From assembly GCA_027592745.1 (NCBI GenBank), contig JAQCLG010000015.1:1-40886 (forward strand): 40,886 nucleotides of DNA, given 5' to 3'. The stretch comes from Pseudomonadota bacterium. GTDB lineage: Bacteria; Pseudomonadota; Alphaproteobacteria; SP197. Position 1 is the first letter of the stretch; each line of letters opens with the position of its first letter. The notes beneath the pieces are model-generated. The model was not told where the DNA came from and made no database searches. It saw only the letters and a list, made by a program, of their open reading frames with translations. Positions 25,847-35,129 of this stretch are shown in pieces. Made by a program: the position numbers and the translations under genes.

Positions 25847-26365
25847 GTGAGCCTGCTGGCGACCTATGTCCGCGTCGTCGAGGCCTGGGCCTACGGCATC
25901 GGCCGCTTCGCCATGCTGCTGCTCTTCGCGCTGATGGCCGTGCTGCTCTACGGCGTCATCGGGCGTGCCGGCTCGGCGCCGCCGATCTGGACCGACGAGA
26001 TGTCCCAGTTCCTGCTGCTGGGCTACTTCATGCTGGGCGGCGCCTATGCCCTGCAGCTCGGCTCAGCCGTGCGCATGGACCTGCTCTACACGCGCTGGTC
26101 CGACCGGACCAAGGCCGCCGTCGATGCCGTCACCATCCTGACGCTGCTGTTCTACCTCGGCGTCCTGCTCTGGGGCGGGGTCGAGAGCACGCAATACGCC
26201 ATCGAGACCGGCGAGTGGCGCCGTGGCCTCTGGCGCCCCTACATGTGGCCGGTCAAGGTGATGATGGTGCTCGGCATCGTCCTCATGATCCTGCAATGCA
26301 CCGCCTTCCTGATCCGCGACCTGGCCCGCGCGCGCGGACGGCCGCTGCCGGAAAGGGAGGCCTGA
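25847..26365 (+). CDS. TRAP transporter small permease (DctQ family)
   Basis: This 172-residue membrane protein has four hydrophobic segments (about 17-38, 48-68, 88-112 and 131-153). It carries the DctQ hallmarks: an aromatic EEMSQFLL-like segment after TM1 (WTDEMSQFLLLGYFMLGGAYAL) and R-x-D-LLY. The GTG at 25847 is preceded by GGGGAG at suitable spacing. The stop overlaps the ATG of the large permease (TGATG). A working TRAP importer needs DctP, DctQ and DctM. DctM is broken here and no DctP is present, so this subunit is probably non-functional even though its frame is intact. Confidence 0.85.
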   Translation: MSLLATYVRVVEAWAYGIGRFAMLLLFALMAVLLYGVIGRAGSAPPIWTDEMSQFLLLGYFMLGGAYALQLGSAVRMDLLYTRWSDRTKAAVDAVTILTLLFYLGVLLWGGVESTQYAIETGEWRRGLWRPYMWPVKVMMVLGIVLMILQCTAFLIRDLARARGRPLPEREA

Positions 26366-26685
26366 TGCCGGCCGAGTACATCGCCATCCTGATGTTCGGT
26401 TCGATGCTGACGCTGATGCTCACCGGGCAGCGCATGTTCGGCGTGATCGGTTTTGTCGCCGTGGTCGGCGCGATCTGGCTCTGGGGCGATCGGGGCGGCT
26501 ACGACCTCGCCTTCGCCCAGACCTTCAAGGTGATGGGCTGGTTCCCGCTCATCACCCTGCCGATGTTCATCTTCATGGGCTACGTGCTCAGCGAATCGCG
26601 CCTGATTGCCGGTCAGCGCGCCGATCAGGCGGGTCAGCCCGTCCCAGTGGTAGATGCGCTTGATGCCGCAAGCCTCGGGCATTGA
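26365..26685 (+). pseudogene. Truncated TRAP transporter large permease (DctM), N-terminal fragment
   Basis: The first about 83 residues (MPAEYIAILMFGSMLTLMLTGQ ... LPMFIFMGYVLSES) are the canonical start of a DctM permease, which normally has about 430 residues and 11-13 membrane spans. Similarity ends around 26605-26612, directly after GYVLSESRLIAG. The frame then runs 24 more codons through antisense halogenase sequence to a TGA at 26683-26685. Everything downstream that should encode the rest of the permease is absent. It is translationally coupled to DctQ by TGATG. This is a 3' truncation by deletion or rearrangement, not a simple point mutation. Confidence 0.85.
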
Positions 26686-27023
26686 ATCATAGGCCACGAG
26701 GTTCATGCGGAAGGGGCTGGTGTGGTGCACCGGATGCTCGGGCGGAAGCTGTCGAGACGATCGCGGTAACGCCCGTAGGCGATGTCTTCGTGGTCCTGCC
26801 GATGGGCCAGCGGCAGCAGCGCGGCCGCTTCGGCCGCCAGGCGGGCGGCCACGCCGGGCCGCAGGAAACCCGGCAGCGAACAGATGCCGGTGGCTTCCAG
26901 CCGCGCGCGGCTTTCCGCGATCAGCGCACGGGCCTGCGGGCTCTCGAGATCGGCGACGGGATAACGCGCGAGGCCCACGAGGCCGGATATCGCCGCGCCC
27001 GCCGCCCCATGTTCATCGACCAT
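26610..27023 (-). pseudogene. 5' fragment of a HalD/BesD-family halogenase/oxygenase gene, frameshifted and truncated
   Basis: The minus-strand ATG at 27023 opens a frame with RYPVADLESPQARALIAESR and GICSLPGFLRPGVA, closing at 26703. The family continues in another frame: LPPEHPVHHTSPFRMNLVAY then IYHWDGLTRLIGALTG. So a one-base-type shift lies about 26745-26775. The sequence then stops at the DctM junction near 26610. This matches the N-terminal half of HalD/BesD-like Fe(II)/2-oxoglutarate enzymes (free amino-acid halogenases and related oxygenases), as recalled from the family. The iron-binding HxG/D...H half is missing, so no activity is possible. The assignment rests on pattern similarity. 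The gene is tail-to-tail with truncated dctM. Confidence 0.65.
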
Positions 27024-27053
27024 CGTCTTTGCGCTCCCTGACTGCCGTGGTTT

Positions 27054-27099
27054 TTACATAATGGCGATTATGTAAGGGCGGCCCGGGCCGCCTTGTCAA
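27054..27099 (-). promoter_or_regulatory. Operator palindrome and promoter of the broken halogenase-like gene
   Basis: Arms TTACATAAT (27054-27062) and ATTATGTAA (27067-27075) are perfectly inverted around GGCG. They stand out as an AT-rich island in GC-rich DNA, 31 bp upstream of the ATG at 27023. On the minus strand a perfect -35 hexamer TTGACA lies at 27099-27094. A TTACAT/CATAAT -10 overlaps the right arm at 18-21 bp spacing (imperfect). A 16-bp palindrome GGCGGCCC/GGGCCGCC (27077-27092) fills the spacer. A repressor dimer bound here would cover the -10. No regulator gene is nearby. Confidence 0.55.
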
Positions 27100-27185
27100 T
27101 GGCCTCCCTCGGGGCCGCTCTCGATCCCATGTCGACAGGCGCGGGAAGGCCGTTCTAGTGTCGCGCTGCCTGTAGCGGACCCGAC

Positions 27186-28840
<1,655 letters not shown>

Positions 28841-28841
<1 letters not shown>

Positions 28842-30184
28842 TGGCCGGTATCGTCACGCGTTTTGCGCCCAGTCCCACGGGCCGGCTCCATGTCGGCAAC
28901 ATCCGCACGGCGCTCATCAACTGGCTCTTTGCGCGCAAGGCCGGCGGGCGTTTCATCCTGCGCCTGGACGACACGGACGCCGAACGTTCGACCGAGGCCT
29001 TTGCCCAGGCCATCCGCGAGGATCTCGCCTGGCTGGCACTCGCCTGGGACGGCGAGGAGCGCCAGTCCTCCCGCCTTGCCCGCTACGAGGAGGCACGCGC
29101 CGCACTGGCCGCCGCGGGCCGGCTCTATCCCTGCTACGAGACGCCCGAGGAGCTGGAGGTCCAGCGCAGCCTGATGCGCGGGCGCGGTCAGGCGCCGGTC
29201 TACGACCGCGCCGCCCTGAAGCTGTCGCCCGATGAACGTGCCCGGCTGGAGCAGGAGGGCAGGCGGCCCCACTGGCGTTTCCGCCTGGGCGAGGAGTCCG
29301 TCGTCTTCGAGGACCTGATCCGCGGCCCGGTGCGCTTCGAGCCAGGCCACGTCAGCGACCCCGTGCTGATCCGCGCCGACGGCGTGCCGACCTACACCCT
29401 GGCCTCGGTCGTCGACGACATCGACTTCGGCGTCAGCCATGTCATCCGCGGCGAGGACCACGTCGCCAACACCGCGGTGCAGATCGAGCTGATCGCCGCC
29501 CTGGGCGGCGGCCCGATCGCCTTTGCCCATCATCCCTTCCTGGTCGCCGCCGACGGCGCGGGGCTCTCCAAGCGCAAGGGCAGCGCCGCCATCGCCGAAC
29601 TGCGCGAGGAGGGTATCGAGGCCATGGCGCTGGTCTCCTGGCTGGCGCGCATCGGCACCTCGGACGCCATCGAGCCGGCCTATGCCATGGCAGACCTGAT
29701 CGCGGCCTTCGACCTGGCGAAGATATCGCGCAACCCGCCGCACTACGAACCGGGGGACGTTGCCGCCCTGTCGCGCCGCTGGCTTCACGGCGCGCCCTGG
29801 GAAGCGGTCGCCGAGAGCCTCGACGTGCTGGGCCTGGGCGAGGGCGGGGAGGTCTTCTGGCGCGCCGTGCGCGGCAATCTCGACCGGCTGGAGGATACCC
29901 GCGGCTGGTGGGCCGTCTGTACCGCCCCGCTGGCGCCGCACATCGAGGATGCCGCCTTCGCCGCCGCTGCCGCCGCCCTGATGCCGCCCGAGCCGTGGGA
30001 TGGGCAGACCTGGAAGACCTGGACCGCTTCGGTCGGGGAGAACACCGGGCGCAAGGGCAAGGCGCTCTTCCTGCCCCTGCGCCTGGCGCTCACGGGGCGC
30101 GAACACGGGCCGGACCTGGCCGCCCTGCTGCCCTTCATCGGACGCGAACGGGCGCTCGCCCGGCTTGGCGGCGATCGGGCGTGA
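28841..30184 (+). CDS. gltX: Glutamyl-tRNA synthetase
   Basis: This is a 447-residue class I synthetase. The HIGH-equivalent is H17VGN20 in [11 protein letters not shown] and the KMSKS-equivalent is LSKRKGS (242-248). A DTDxERS motif (44-50) and [10 protein letters not shown] (202-211) bind glutamate and the tRNA acceptor. The C-terminal helical anticodon-binding region runs from about 300. Alphaproteobacteria commonly carry two GltX proteins. This one is the short type with the KRKGS signature, and whether it charges tRNA-Glu only or also tRNA-Gln is not readable here. It is coupled to nadE by a one-base overlap. Confidence 0.94.
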
Positions 30185-30218
30185 CCCCGGACAGGGGACC
30201 CGGGCCGTTTCGGGCAGG

Positions 30219-30731
30219 TCAGTCGGCGCGTTTGTTCCCGGTCACCATGGCGCGGGCCAGGTTCTCGCGGTGGACCAGGCTGGCCAGCAGCACGCCGCCG
30301 ATGTGAAGCGCGACCACGGCGATGGCGATGTTGCCCAGGCTTTCGTGGATCTCCTCCAGCAGATGGTTGCCCGCATCCGCCTCGATGCCGCTCCAGCTGA
30401 TCGCAGCCGCCAGCCCGAGCAGCAGCACGGTCATGGCGCCGTCCGCGGGACTGTGACCCAGGTAGCGCTTGCCGCGAAAGCGCACCAGGTCGCCCAGATA
30501 GGCAAGCACCTTGGCCGGCCGGTAGATGAAGTCGCTGAACCGGGCGTGGCGGGAACCTGCGATGCCCCACAACGTGCGCACGCCGACGACCGCCAGGACG
30601 ACGTAGCCGGCGGCAAGGTGCACCGCCGCCAGTTCGTCGCCGGTCAGCCAGGCGACCAGGAAGGCGCCCGCCAAGGTCCAGTGGAGGATGCGTACGAGTG
30701 GGTCCCAGACCCTGATGGTTGCTGTCGTCAT
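30219..30731 (-). CDS. Cytochrome b (b561 / hydrogenase b-type) membrane protein
   Basis: This 170-residue protein has four membrane spans (about 14-32, 36-56, 98-115 and 132-154). Candidate haem-ligand histidines are H17 (ILHWTL), H38 (AAVHLAAGY), H129 and H143 (VALHIGG). The W-D-P-x-x-R-x-x-H-W opening (VWDPLVRILHWTL) is the hallmark of the cytochrome b561/Ni-Fe hydrogenase b-subunit domain. Such proteins pass electrons between the quinone pool and a redox partner. No cytochrome c, hydrogenase or YceI-type partner is adjacent. It is separated from the 311-residue membrane protein upstream on the same strand by 143 bp. Confidence 0.85.
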   Translation of the reverse strand: MTTATIRVWDPLVRILHWTLAGAFLVAWLTGDELAAVHLAAGYVVLAVVGVRTLWGIAGSRHARFSDFIYRPAKVLAYLGDLVRFRGKRYLGHSPADGAMTVLLLGLAAAISWSGIEADAGNHLLEEIHESLGNIAIAVVALHIGGVLLASLVHRENLARAMVTGNKRAD

Positions 30732-30874
30732 GCCGGTTCCGCCTGCGGTTTCGGACCCTCCACTAGGCTACCTGGCTTACCGCTGGCTGACGTGCATGCA
30801 GGCCCGCAAACGCAGATCGCCGCCGTCGGTGAGGACGGCGGCGATCGTGTGCAGGCCCGGAAGGCGAGGCGGCG

Positions 30875-31810
30875 TCAGCGCCAGCGCGACAGGATCGTGA
30901 ACTCGGTGCCTTCATCGCGGTGACGGCCGCCGACGCCGGCAGCCCACCAGGCGCCCAGGGCCGAGACCAGCATGGTCGCGGCGGTCAGGAAGGCGATCAG
31001 GATGCCGGCCTTGCGGGCGGCTTCGGCGGCCTCCCTGGCATCGGCTTGGGCAGCCTGGATTTCCGACATCGCGGCATCCAGGCGTTCTTGCGCCTCGGCC
31101 TCGCTGAGGCCGGTCCGCGCCGCGATCGTGCGGGCGGCATAGGCACGGTCGTCCTCGCTCAGGCCATCCTCGTCGGTCGCCCGGGCCAGGATGTTGGAGA
31201 GTTCGTTGCGGCTCTGCTGGGCCGTCGGCATGCGCAGGCTGGCCGTGCTGCCGTCGGTCGTGGCGGCATCTGGGGCGGGCTGGCGCAGCAGGCCGTCCAG
31301 CGTATAGCCCAGCGGATCGCTGCTCTCGTCGATCGCCCCGGCAATGCCGGCGGCCGCGCCGGAACCGACCGTGGCGGCGGCCTCGACGCCGGTGCGTGCG
31401 ACACCGGCAGCACCGGTGGCCGCCAGCAGGGCACCGATCAGGGCGCCCAGGGCCCAGACCATCAGGCCATGGCTGCCGTCGCGCACGTCGGATTCAAGGG
31501 GTGTGCCCTCGAACAGGCGGCGGCGCATGCGGCCGGCCAGGTATCCGCCGGCCATGAAGCTGGAAACCGCCACCCAGATGAACCACAGGCTGGCGGCGAT
31601 GATGAAGACGATGGGCGAGGGATTGTCGCTGTCGAGCGGCGAGGCGAGCGAAAGCCCGATCGCCGAGCCGAAGGTGAACATCACGAACGAGATCGATGCA
31701 GCCAGCACGGCCCCGGCGATGATGGCCGCCCAGTCGATGTAGGAGCCCTGGTCGGACGAGCGGCCCTGTCCGACGACGGCGACATCGGCCTCCTGTGTGT
31801 GGAGTGTCAT
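30875..31810 (-). CDS. Hypothetical membrane protein with a periplasmic or cytosolic helical middle
   Basis: In this 311-residue protein, hydrophobic segments sit near 27-52, 67-92, 114-135 and 270-293. The middle (about 170-265) is a hydrophilic, Ala/Glu/Asp-rich helical region (SEAEAQERLDAAMSEIQAAQ, coiled-coil-like). Related proteins occur widely in alphaproteobacteria without known function. GGAG lies 8 bases before the ATG at 31810. It follows a 24-codon membrane-peptide gene by 11 bp in the same direction, and the two appear to be one transcription unit. No function is proposed. Confidence 0.75.
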   Translation of the reverse strand: MTLHTQEADVAVVGQGRSSDQGSYIDWAAIIAGAVLAASISFVMFTFGSAIGLSLASPLDSDNPSPIVFIIAASLWFIWVAVSSFMAGGYLAGRMRRRLFEGTPLESDVRDGSHGLMVWALGALIGALLAATGAAGVARTGVEAAATVGSGAAAGIAGAIDESSDPLGYTLDGLLRQPAPDAATTDGSTASLRMPTAQQSRNELSNILARATDEDGLSEDDRAYAARTIAARTGLSEAEAQERLDAAMSEIQAAQADAREAAEAARKAGILIAFLTAATMLVSALGAWWAAGVGGRHRDEGTEFTILSRWR

Positions 31811-31821
31811 GTCCGGCTCCT

Positions 31822-31896
31822 CTAGCGCATGCCGAGGAAGGACAGGATGGCCATGATCACGACGATCAGACCGATGAGATAGATGATGGCATTCAT
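31822..31896 (-). CDS. 24-residue single-span membrane peptide
   Basis: A 25-codon frame begins MNAIIYLIGLIVV and ends SFLGMR followed by TAG. GGGGAG stands 6 bases upstream of the ATG at 31896, an excellent ribosome site. About 20 of the 24 residues are hydrophobic and form one transmembrane helix ending in a single arginine. Peptides of this form are common small unannotated ORFs in Rhizobiales and Rhodospirillales, as I recall. It lies 11 bp upstream of the 311-residue membrane-protein gene. It is likely a real small protein and possibly a partner or regulator of its neighbour (inference). Confidence 0.7.
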   Translation of the reverse strand: MNAIIYLIGLIVVIMAILSFLGMR

Positions 31897-31982
31897 GTCG
31901 GACTCCCCATGGGTGAACGAACCATCAACGAACATCGGGCCGGAATGTTCCCGCAGGGCGTGCAATCGGCGGCCGTGGCGGT

Positions 31983-32011
31983 TTGCTTCACCGGGGGAAG
32001 GGGGCTATAAG
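31983..32011 (+). promoter_or_regulatory. Sigma-70-like promoter of cysS
   Basis: A -35 hexamer TTGCTT (31983-31988), 17-bp spacer and -10 hexamer TATAAG (32006-32011) form a good vegetative promoter. Initiation would fall about 32018-32020, right at the ATG of the short leader ORF. GGGCT/AGCCC around the -10 also form a small inverted repeat. Confidence 0.6.
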
Positions 32012-32018
32012 CCCGGCC

Positions 32019-32075
32019 ATGGAGCACATCCGGTCCCATCGATGTCGCGGAGACAGCAGGCGAATTACCGCCTGA
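32019..32075 (+). CDS. Candidate leader peptide upstream of cysS
   Basis: An 18-codon frame, MEHIRSHRCRGDSRRITA, starts about 8 bases after the -10, so the transcript may begin at its AUG (leaderless). It contains one Cys codon (TGT, rare in this GC-rich DNA) and five Arg codons, including two rare CGA and one AGG. It stops at TGA 32073-32075, directly abutting a terminator-like stem at 32076. The arrangement resembles amino-acid attenuators, for example the leaderless trpL of Sinorhizobium. A single Cys codon is weak for a cysteine sensor. Expression is unproven. Confidence 0.35.
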   Translation: MEHIRSHRCRGDSRRITA

Positions 32076-32108
32076 CCGCGCCGCCTGTCCCATGGGGGCG
32101 CGGCTTTT
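32057..32108 (+). promoter_or_regulatory. Possible attenuator hairpins in the cysS leader
   Basis: CAGGCG (32057-32062) can pair with CGCCTG at 32069-32074 or with a second CGCCTG at 32082-32087. A terminator-like stem CCGCGCC (32076-32082) / GGCGCGG (32097-32103) is followed by CTTTT. The second pairing of CAGGCG overlaps the terminator's 5' arm, so the two structures exclude each other. The cysS start is 26 bp further on. Confidence 0.45.
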
Positions 32109-32133
32109 CGCTTCGCATGTCCGGGGACCGACC

Positions 32134-33492
32134 ATGACCTTTTCCGCCCACAACACGCTGACCCGCCGCAAGGAACCGCTGGAGCCCACCATCCATCCGG
32201 GCAAGGTCGGATTCTATGTCTGCGGCCCGACGGTCTATGACCTCATCCATATCGGCAACGCCCGTCCGCTCGTCGTCTTCGACGTGCTCTTCCGCCTGCT
32301 GCGCCGGACCTATGGGGCCGACAACGTCACCTATGTCCGCAACATCACGGACGTCGACGACAAGATCAACGTGGCCGCCGCCGAGCGCGGCATCCCCATC
32401 CGCGAGCTCACCGAGACCACCGCACAGCGCTTCCACGAGGACGCCGCCGCCCTGGGCTGCCTTGCGCCGACCCACGAGCCGCGCGCGACCGACCACATCC
32501 CCGAGATGATCGCCATGATCGCGGCGCTGATCGAGGCCGGTCACGCCTACGAGGCCGATGGCCACGTCCTGTTCGATGTCCCTTCATACGAGCGTTACGG
32601 CGCGCTTTCGGGCAACAGCCGCGACGAGATCGTCGCCGGCGCCCGTGTCGACGTCGCGCCCTACAAGAAGGACGCGGCCGATTTCGTCCTCTGGAAGCCT
32701 TCCACCGGCGACCTGCCGGGCTGGAATTCGCCATGGGGCCATGGCCGGCCCGGCTGGCACCTGGAGTGCTCGGCCATGAGCAAGCGGTTCCTGGGACAGA
32801 CCTTCGACATCCACGGCGGCGGGCGCGACCTGATCTTCCCGCACCACGAGAACGAGATCGCCCAGACCTGCGCGGCCGATGCCGACGCCGGCTTCGCACG
32901 CATCTGGATGCACAACGGCTATCTCACCGTGAACGGCGAGAAGATGTCGAAGTCGCTCGGCAACTTCTTCACCGTGCGCGACCTGCTGGAGGAGTTCCCC
33001 GGCGAGGCCCTGCGCCTGCTGCTGCTCGGCACCCACTATCGGCAGGCGCTGGACTTCACCAGGGAGCGCCTGGCCGAGGCCAAGCAGACGCTGGACCGTT
33101 TCTACAACGCGCTCTCCAAGGCGCGCGAGCCTGCCGCGGGCGACCTGCCCCAGGAGGTCGTCGCGGCCCTGGAGGACGACCTCAACACGCCGCTCGCCAT
33201 CTCTCACATGCATGCCCTGGCCGATGCCGTGTTCCGCGGCGAGGCGGGGGCTGCCGCCTCCCTGCGTGCCGCGGGAGCGATCCTTGGCCTGCTCGGCGCC
33301 TCCGGGCAGGGCTGGTTTCGCGGCGGCGCGGCCGACGACGAGGCCGCCGGGATCGAAGCGCTGATCGAGCAGCGCCTTGCCGCGCGCAAGGGCAGGGATT
33401 TCGCGGAAGCCGACCGGATCCGCGACGAGCTCAAGGCCCGCGGCATCGAGCTGATGGACGGGCCGGAGGGTACCGCCTGGAGGCGGGTGTGA
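32134..33492 (+). CDS. cysS: Cysteinyl-tRNA synthetase
   Basis: This is a 452-residue class I synthetase. Zn ligand C30 and the HIGH motif H39IGN42 are in YVCGPTVYDLIHIGNAR. Further Zn ligands are in WHLECSAM and FPHHENEIAQ, and the KMSKS motif is in NGEKMSKSLGN. The C-terminal DALR and anticodon region includes DFTRERLAEAKQTLDRFY. The length is standard. The ATG at 32134 is preceded by GGGGAC. An upstream ATG at 32092 in frame overlaps the terminator stem and lacks family sequence. The stop overlaps the cimA ATG (GTGATG), so cysS-cimA are coupled. Confidence 0.96.
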   Translation: MTFSAHNTLTRRKEPLEPTIHPGKVGFYVCGPTVYDLIHIGNARPLVVFDVLFRLLRRTYGADNVTYVRNITDVDDKINVAAAERGIPIRELTETTAQRFHEDAAALGCLAPTHEPRATDHIPEMIAMIAALIEAGHAYEADGHVLFDVPSYERYGALSGNSRDEIVAGARVDVAPYKKDAADFVLWKPSTGDLPGWNSPWGHGRPGWHLECSAMSKRFLGQTFDIHGGGRDLIFPHHENEIAQTCAADADAGFARIWMHNGYLTVNGEKMSKSLGNFFTVRDLLEEFPGEALRLLLLGTHYRQALDFTRERLAEAKQTLDRFYNALSKAREPAAGDLPQEVVAALEDDLNTPLAISHMHALADAVFRGEAGAAASLRAAGAILGLLGASGQGWFRGGAADDEAAGIEALIEQRLAARKGRDFAEADRIRDELKARGIELMDGPEGTAWRRV

Positions 33493-35081
33493 TGGTCGAG
33501 CGCGTCTATCTCTTCGACACCACCCTGCGCGACGGCGCCCAGACCCAGGGCGTCGACTTCTCGGTCGCCGAGAAGACCGAGATCGCCCATGCCCTCGATG
33601 CCCTGGGCGTCGACTATGTCGAGGGCGGCTGGCCCGGCGCCAACCCGACCGACGACGGCTTCTTTGCCAGCCAGCCCCAGCTTGCCCGTGCCACCTTCAC
33701 GGCCTTCGGCATGACGCGCCGGCCCGGGCGCAGCGCCGAGAACGACCCCGGCCTTTCCGCCGTGCTGGGTGCTGCCGCCCCTGCGGTCTGCCTGGTCGGC
33801 AAGGCCTGGGACTTCCATGTCGACGTTGCGCTGGAGATCGGTCGTGACGAGAACATCGCCATGATTGCCGACTCCATGGCGCTGGCCGTGCAGCGCGGCA
33901 AGGAGCCGATGTACGACGCCGAGCATTTCTTCGACGGCTGGAAGTCCGATCCGGGCTTTGCCCTTGCCTGCGTCGAGGCAGCGATCGATGCCGGCGCCCG
34001 CTGGGCCGTGCTCTGCGACACCAACGGCGGCACGCTGCCGTCGGAGATCGCCCGCATCGTCGAGGCGGTGCAGAAGTCGGTGCCCGGCGCGCGCCTGGGC
34101 ATCCATGCCCACAACGACACCGGCAATGCGGTCGCCAACAGCCTGGCCGCCGTCGAGGCCGGCGTGCGCCAGGTCCAGGGTACGCTCAACGGCCTGGGCG
34201 AACGCTGCGGCAACGCCAACCTCGTCTCGCTGATCCCCACGCTCAAGCTCAAGACCGGCTTCGAGACCGGCATCGGCGATCTCGACCTCACCCACCTGAC
34301 GCGGGCCTCGCGCCTGCTCGACGAACTGCTCAACCGCGCCCCCGACCGCCACGCGCCCTACGTCGGCGCCTCGGCCTTCGCCCACAAGGGGGGACTGCAC
34401 GTCTCGGCGGTGATGAAGGACCCGCGCACCTACGAGCACATCGAACCCGAGCGGGTCGGCAACCGGCGCCACATCGTCGTCTCGGACCAGTCGGGCAGGG
34501 CCAACGTCCTGGCGCGCCTGGCCGAGGCCGGCATCGTCGTCGAAGCCGACCATCCGCGCCTGCCGCGCCTGGTCGAGGAAGTGAAGATCCAGGAGTTCGA
34601 GGGTTACGCCTACGACGGCGCCGAGGCGAGTTTCGAGCTTCTCGCCCGCCGCACGCTGGGCACGGTGCCCGAATACTTCGAGGTCGAGAGCTTCCGCGTC
34701 ACCGTGGAGCGCCGCCACAATGCCCTGGGTAAGCTCATCACCATCTCGGAAGCCACCGTGAAGGTCGTCGTCGACGGCCAGCGCCTGCTGTCGGTGGCCG
34801 AGGGCAACGGCCCAGTCGACGCCCTCAACGCCGCGCTCGGCAAGGATCTGGGCAAGTATTCCGACTACCTCGCCGACTGGCGCCTGGTCGACTACAAGGT
34901 CCGCATCATCTCGCCCCAGGCCGGCACCGGCGCGGTGACCCGCGTCGTCATCGAGAGCATCGACGACAGCGGCATCGCCTGGAGCACGGTGGGCGTCTCG
35001 ACCAACATCATCGACGCGAGCTTCCAGGCGCTCTCCGACGCCCTGATCTACAAGCTCCTGCGCGAGAACGCGCCGGCCTGA
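33492..35081 (+). CDS. cimA: (R)-Citramalate synthase
   Basis: This is a 529-residue DRE-TIM aldolase-type enzyme. The catalytic FDTTLRDGAQTQG (8-20, with R13/D14), the metal-binding HAHNDTGNA, and GLGERCGNANLVSL place it in the HMGL/LeuA-like superfamily. YVEGGWPGANP and AFAHKGGLHVSAV are specific for CimA, which joins pyruvate and acetyl-CoA to citramalate for threonine-independent isoleucine synthesis. A C-terminal LeuA-type regulatory dimer domain (about 385-525) suggests isoleucine feedback. Alternative: 2-isopropylmalate synthase-related, but the length and N-terminus fit CimA. The start overlaps the cysS stop. Confidence 0.92.
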   Translation: MVERVYLFDTTLRDGAQTQGVDFSVAEKTEIAHALDALGVDYVEGGWPGANPTDDGFFASQPQLARATFTAFGMTRRPGRSAENDPGLSAVLGAAAPAVCLVGKAWDFHVDVALEIGRDENIAMIADSMALAVQRGKEPMYDAEHFFDGWKSDPGFALACVEAAIDAGARWAVLCDTNGGTLPSEIARIVEAVQKSVPGARLGIHAHNDTGNAVANSLAAVEAGVRQVQGTLNGLGERCGNANLVSLIPTLKLKTGFETGIGDLDLTHLTRASRLLDELLNRAPDRHAPYVGASAFAHKGGLHVSAVMKDPRTYEHIEPERVGNRRHIVVSDQSGRANVLARLAEAGIVVEADHPRLPRLVEEVKIQEFEGYAYDGAEASFELLARRTLGTVPEYFEVESFRVTVERRHNALGKLITISEATVKVVVDGQRLLSVAEGNGPVDALNAALGKDLGKYSDYLADWRLVDYKVRIISPQAGTGAVTRVVIESIDDSGIAWSTVGVSTNIIDASFQALSDALIYKLLRENAPA

Positions 35082-35129
35082 ACGATGTATTCGGGTTCGA
35101 GCATGCCTACCGCTGCGGGGCTCCCGGCC

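Noticed and set aside
32733-35081. A 782-codon frame suggesting a long N-terminal extension of CimA
   Set aside because: The extension is an alternative frame of cysS. The CimA start at 33492 overlaps the cysS stop and opens with VERVYLFDTTLRDG.
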